A DNA stretch of 64,000 nt from the NCBI RefSeq assembly GCF_011064845.1, contig NZ_CP049015.1, positions 1,240,001 to 1,304,000 on the forward strand, given 5' to 3'. A program made the translations under genes and the position numbers. Shown in pieces: positions 61,969-64,000 of the stretch (position 1 is its first letter; each line of letters starts with the position of its first letter). The DNA is from Citrobacter freundii ATCC 8090 = MTCC 1658 = NBRC 12681 (GTDB lineage: Bacteria; Pseudomonadota; Gammaproteobacteria; Enterobacterales; Enterobacteriaceae). The notes under the pieces were generated by a model. It was not told the origin of the DNA. It made no database searches and saw only the letters and a program-made list of their open reading frames with translations.

Positions 61969-63042
61969 TTACGCACCGCCACCCTCAGCAGGGGCATCGG
62001 CAAACTTAATGCCCTGAATCAGTGCACTTTTGCCGTAGTCTTCCACCACGTAGGCATCGTTCATCGACTGGTAGGTTGCAATACGGTTGTATTCCGGCTC
62101 CTCCTTCATCAGGCGGCGCAGAGACCCCTTCTGGAAGTAGATCGACAGGTTGCTGAACGAGGTGATCAGCATGGCGTCTTTCGGGAAGAATGGCGCAAGG
62201 AACACCTGCAAACCGCCAATAAAGCGCGAAGAGATAATCAGCTGCCCGGCCATCAGTTCCGTGTTCGGGTTGGTGGTGCTCATCGCGTTAATCAACGGCA
62301 GGCGCAGGGTGTTGAACAAATCACGCCCCATCAGCACCACCAGATCCGGCGCGTCCTTGTGCCATTCATCCAGCAGAGAAGAACGGGCATCCTGTACCAG
62401 CGCATCCGGGTTGCCATACAGCCCCTTGGCGGTGATTTTGTTATCCATGTCGCGGGTGGAAATGGTCACATCTGACATGACGCGGGCCGCTGCATGCTTA
62501 CGGATTTGCTCCATCCAGCCGGTATTCACATCCTGAAGCAGCGGGTTAGTGGCGAAATCGGAGATCAGCGCATGCGAGGTGCCGTTAAACCCGATCATGA
62601 TGCGGTCAAGTGCAATCTGTCGTGCAATTTGCTGGCTGACGCGGGCCTGAAAATCAGGGTGAGCACTCCAGGCATCCAGTTGCGAATAGCTGATGAAGGT
62701 GTCGTAGTTCACCTGCTCACAGCGATAGCGACGTGCAGCCAGCTCGTGAGCACTTGCCGGGTTACGGCGCTTCGCTCCGTCGCTGCTGGAGTTGGTGCGG
62801 GCAATCGGCCCGGTGGTATCAACCAGGACTTTATCGCCTTCCTGATCGTCAACGCCGATAACGTTAATCTTTTGCGTCAGTTCGGTGCTTTCTTTGGCGG
62901 CATTTTCCAGCCGCTGCTGCACGGACGGATCCACCGAATAGCGTTTAGTCAGGTTGCTGACGGTCACGCCGCTCAGTTGTGCCTGACGTTGCATGTACAG
63001 CTCAAGCTGCGTGCGGGTATTCCCGGAAAGTACGATTGTCAT
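61969..63042 (-). CDS. N: gpN, major capsid precursor
   Basis: A 357-residue major capsid protein, the same length as P2 N. Conserved segments are QKINVIGVDDQEGDKV, NYDTFISYSQLDAWSAHPDF near residue 120, LQDVNTGWMEQIRKHAAARV and DPDLVVLMG-like DAPDLVVLMGRDLF. I set the start at 63042 (MTIVLSGNTRTQLE); a longer frame would read through the end of O. It has an AAGAGAGA ribosome site. Confidence 0.95.
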   Translation of the reverse strand: MTIVLSGNTRTQLELYMQRQAQLSGVTVSNLTKRYSVDPSVQQRLENAAKESTELTQKINVIGVDDQEGDKVLVDTTGPIARTNSSSDGAKRRNPASAHELAARRYRCEQVNYDTFISYSQLDAWSAHPDFQARVSQQIARQIALDRIMIGFNGTSHALISDFATNPLLQDVNTGWMEQIRKHAAARVMSDVTISTRDMDNKITAKGLYGNPDALVQDARSSLLDEWHKDAPDLVVLMGRDLFNTLRLPLINAMSTTNPNTELMAGQLIISSRFIGGLQVFLAPFFPKDAMLITSFSNLSIYFQKGSLRRLMKEEPEYNRIATYQSMNDAYVVEDYGKSALIQGIKFADAPAEGGGA

Positions 63043-63064
63043 TAGTCTGTCTCTCTTCGTTAAA

Positions 63065-63901
63065 TCAGTAATCAACCAGCTGTGCGCCATTACCACCGGT
63101 GGCAGCAAAGCGGGAGGCCTGGTTACTGTCCTGGGTTTGCAACTGTTCCCGCAGGGTGGTTAATTCACTGGTGAGTTTTTCAACCTTCTGGCTGGCTTCG
63201 CTGTTCTTCTGTTCCAGTGAATTGAAACGATCGAGAAGGTCAGAATGAGACTGCGCCACATTTTCAACGGCCTCACGCACCTGGCTGAACTGCTCGCTGT
63301 CGGATTTGCGGCCTTTGCCGATGAGGTCCATCACGCGGCTGAGCCACTGCTTACCTTCTTCAGTGCGCTGCTGCGTCAGTTCGATAACCTCCGCTTCCAT
63401 CGCTTCGGTAAACATTGGCGGCTCAGTTTGCTGGTTATTGAACGCCATAACCTGTGCGCGTTGCTGAGCGGCAAATTTCAGACGGTCAGTGCCAAGGCTG
63501 GCCGGGGTGTCCGTCATGGCGAGCCCGACAACATAGGCGTTGCCGTTCAGCGCAAACTGCGGGTGCAGTTCAATGCTGGAATACACCTTTTTGCCTTCAT
63601 CGGTGAGCTGCTTCATACGTGCCGAAGGCTCGATCTCCGCATAAAGTGCGGTGCGGCCTTTCAACGGGCCATCGGTAATATCTTCGGCGCTGAGTCCGGT
63701 AACGTCCCCCATTGCGCTGAAGTCGCTGTTAGGAAGCATTGACAGGTAGTGCTCCACGTTCACACGCGCAGCGTAAACGCTCGGGTCATAACTTTCTGCT
63801 GCCGCTTTCAGGTGTTCGCCGCTGATTTCGCGACCGTCAACGGTGGCGCCAGAAACGGCGACGCGAAACTTTTTGCGGGCTGGTTTTGCGGTGCTCGCCA
63901 T
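63065..63901 (-). CDS. O: gpO, capsid scaffold and maturation protease
   Basis: A 278-residue scaffold (P2 O 284). Its N-terminal serine protease keeps the Asp-His-Ser triad seen in TVDGREIS, VNVEHYL and VYSSIEL. A C-terminal coiled-coil scaffold follows (about 200-260, LLDRFNSLEQKNSEASQKVEK). The start at 63901 (MASTAKPARKKFRV) fits the family; the upstream ATG would add 21 residues over the promoter. It is divergent from gene P. Confidence 0.94.
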   Translation of the reverse strand: MASTAKPARKKFRVAVSGATVDGREISGEHLKAAAESYDPSVYAARVNVEHYLSMLPNSDFSAMGDVTGLSAEDITDGPLKGRTALYAEIEPSARMKQLTDEGKKVYSSIELHPQFALNGNAYVVGLAMTDTPASLGTDRLKFAAQQRAQVMAFNNQQTEPPMFTEAMEAEVIELTQQRTEEGKQWLSRVMDLIGKGRKSDSEQFSQVREAVENVAQSHSDLLDRFNSLEQKNSEASQKVEKLTSELTTLREQLQTQDSNQASRFAATGGNGAQLVDY

Positions 63902-63928
63902 GCTGATTGTCCTGTTACTGGTTGGTTT

Positions 63929-64000
63929 ATGGTCATGATGACAGAGCGTAAGTTGCTGTCTCAACGTGCTTTTGTTGTCGCTGAAGGCACAGAACTGAAA
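63929..64000 (+). CDS. P: Probable first codons of gpP, large terminase subunit (cut by window)
   Basis: From the ATG at 63929 the plus strand is open to the window end (24 codons). It is divergent from O, exactly where P2 has gene P. The visible peptide is MVMMTERKLLSQRAFVVAEG and then TELK. Too little is present to prove the identity, and the real start may be at one of the next two ATGs or further right. Confidence 0.4.
   Translation, partial: MVMMTERKLLSQRAFVVAEGTELK
63973..63996 (+). promoter_or_regulatory. Candidate Ogr box in the O/P region
   Basis: TGTTGT-N12-AGAACT has the same form as the box before FI (TGTTGT-N12-AGAATC). Its centre lies 83 bases from the O start, so a start of transcription about 55 bases away would leave a 28-base leader for O. 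Weak but consistent with a PO late promoter. Confidence 0.4.

Larger units (their letters stand above)
45000..64000. mobile_element. P2-family prophage (left part; continues beyond window)
   Basis: From about 45000 to the window end lies a set of P2-like virion, lysis and late-control genes in the order ogr, D, FI-FII-E-T-U, G, H, I, J, W, V, S, R, lysis cassette, X, L, M, N, O. Integrase, immunity, replication, Q and most of P must lie to the right. Every recognised structural gene is intact, so the visible part looks complete. The FI-U block is inverted relative to the P2 map. The core boundary was placed by loss of copA-linked sequence and by Int-arm-like repeats; the exact attachment core is not determined. 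Confidence 0.93.

Noticed and set aside
45000..64000. Gin/Hin-type invertase system as cause of the inversion
   Set aside because: No serine recombinase gene and no 26-bp crossover-like sites were seen in the visible part, although one could lie beyond the window.

Overview
The window is chromosomal DNA of an enterobacterium closely related to Escherichia, Salmonella and Citrobacter. I favour Citrobacter. The first 45 kb follow the E. coli gene order from mdlA to copA almost gene for gene, with near-identical protein lengths. Two things differ from K-12: a yczR/yczE pair plus a small two-gene unit are inserted between ffs and ybaA, and a zinc-free ribosomal protein pair (rpmE2-rpmJ2) lies between ylaB and ylaC. 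The genus call is inference from layout.

Core region (1-44967). In order: the ABC exporter mdlAB (mdlA cut by the window edge); the nitrogen operon glnK-amtB behind a sigma-54 promoter; tesB, ybaY, atl(ybaZ) and 4.5S RNA (ffs); an unrecognised overlapping small-gene pair; yczR/yczE; ybaA and ylaB(pdeB); the Zur-type rpmE2-rpmJ2 operon; ylaC and maa; hha-tomB; the acrAB efflux operon with divergent acrR around a 24-bp operator; mscK, ybaM, priC, ybaN and apt; dnaX-ybaB-recR with the tau/gamma frameshift; htpG behind a sigma-32 promoter; adk, hemH, aes, gsk, ybaL, fsr, ushA and ybaK; the sRNA chiX; ybaP; and copA with its CueR promoter and CopA(Z) frameshift. REP elements fill many of the core gaps.

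Prophage (about 45000 to beyond 64000). A P2-family prophage is inserted just upstream of the copA promoter. From the attachment side it carries Int-arm-like repeats, a zinc-ribbon membrane 'moron' bracketed by an inverted pair of near-identical terminators, ogr, D, the tail operon FI-FII-E-E'-T-U, then G, H, I, J, W, V, S, R, a 30-codon membrane ORF, Rz1/Rz, SAR endolysin, holin, X, L, M, N, O, and the probable first codons of P. The integrase, immunity and replication genes must lie beyond the window.

The most striking feature is that the complete tail operon FI-U (about 47.4-53.2 kb) lies on the plus strand, while D and ogr on one side and G to O on the other lie on the minus strand. In the P2 map all of these share one direction, so this block looks inverted as an intact module. 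It keeps a candidate Ogr-type late promoter in front of FI but is cut off from D, which is normally the last gene of that operon. Candidate Ogr boxes of the same form occur before FI and in the O/P intergenic region. No invertase gene or long inverted repeat was seen at the boundaries, so recombination, evolutionary shuffling and misassembly all remain possible.
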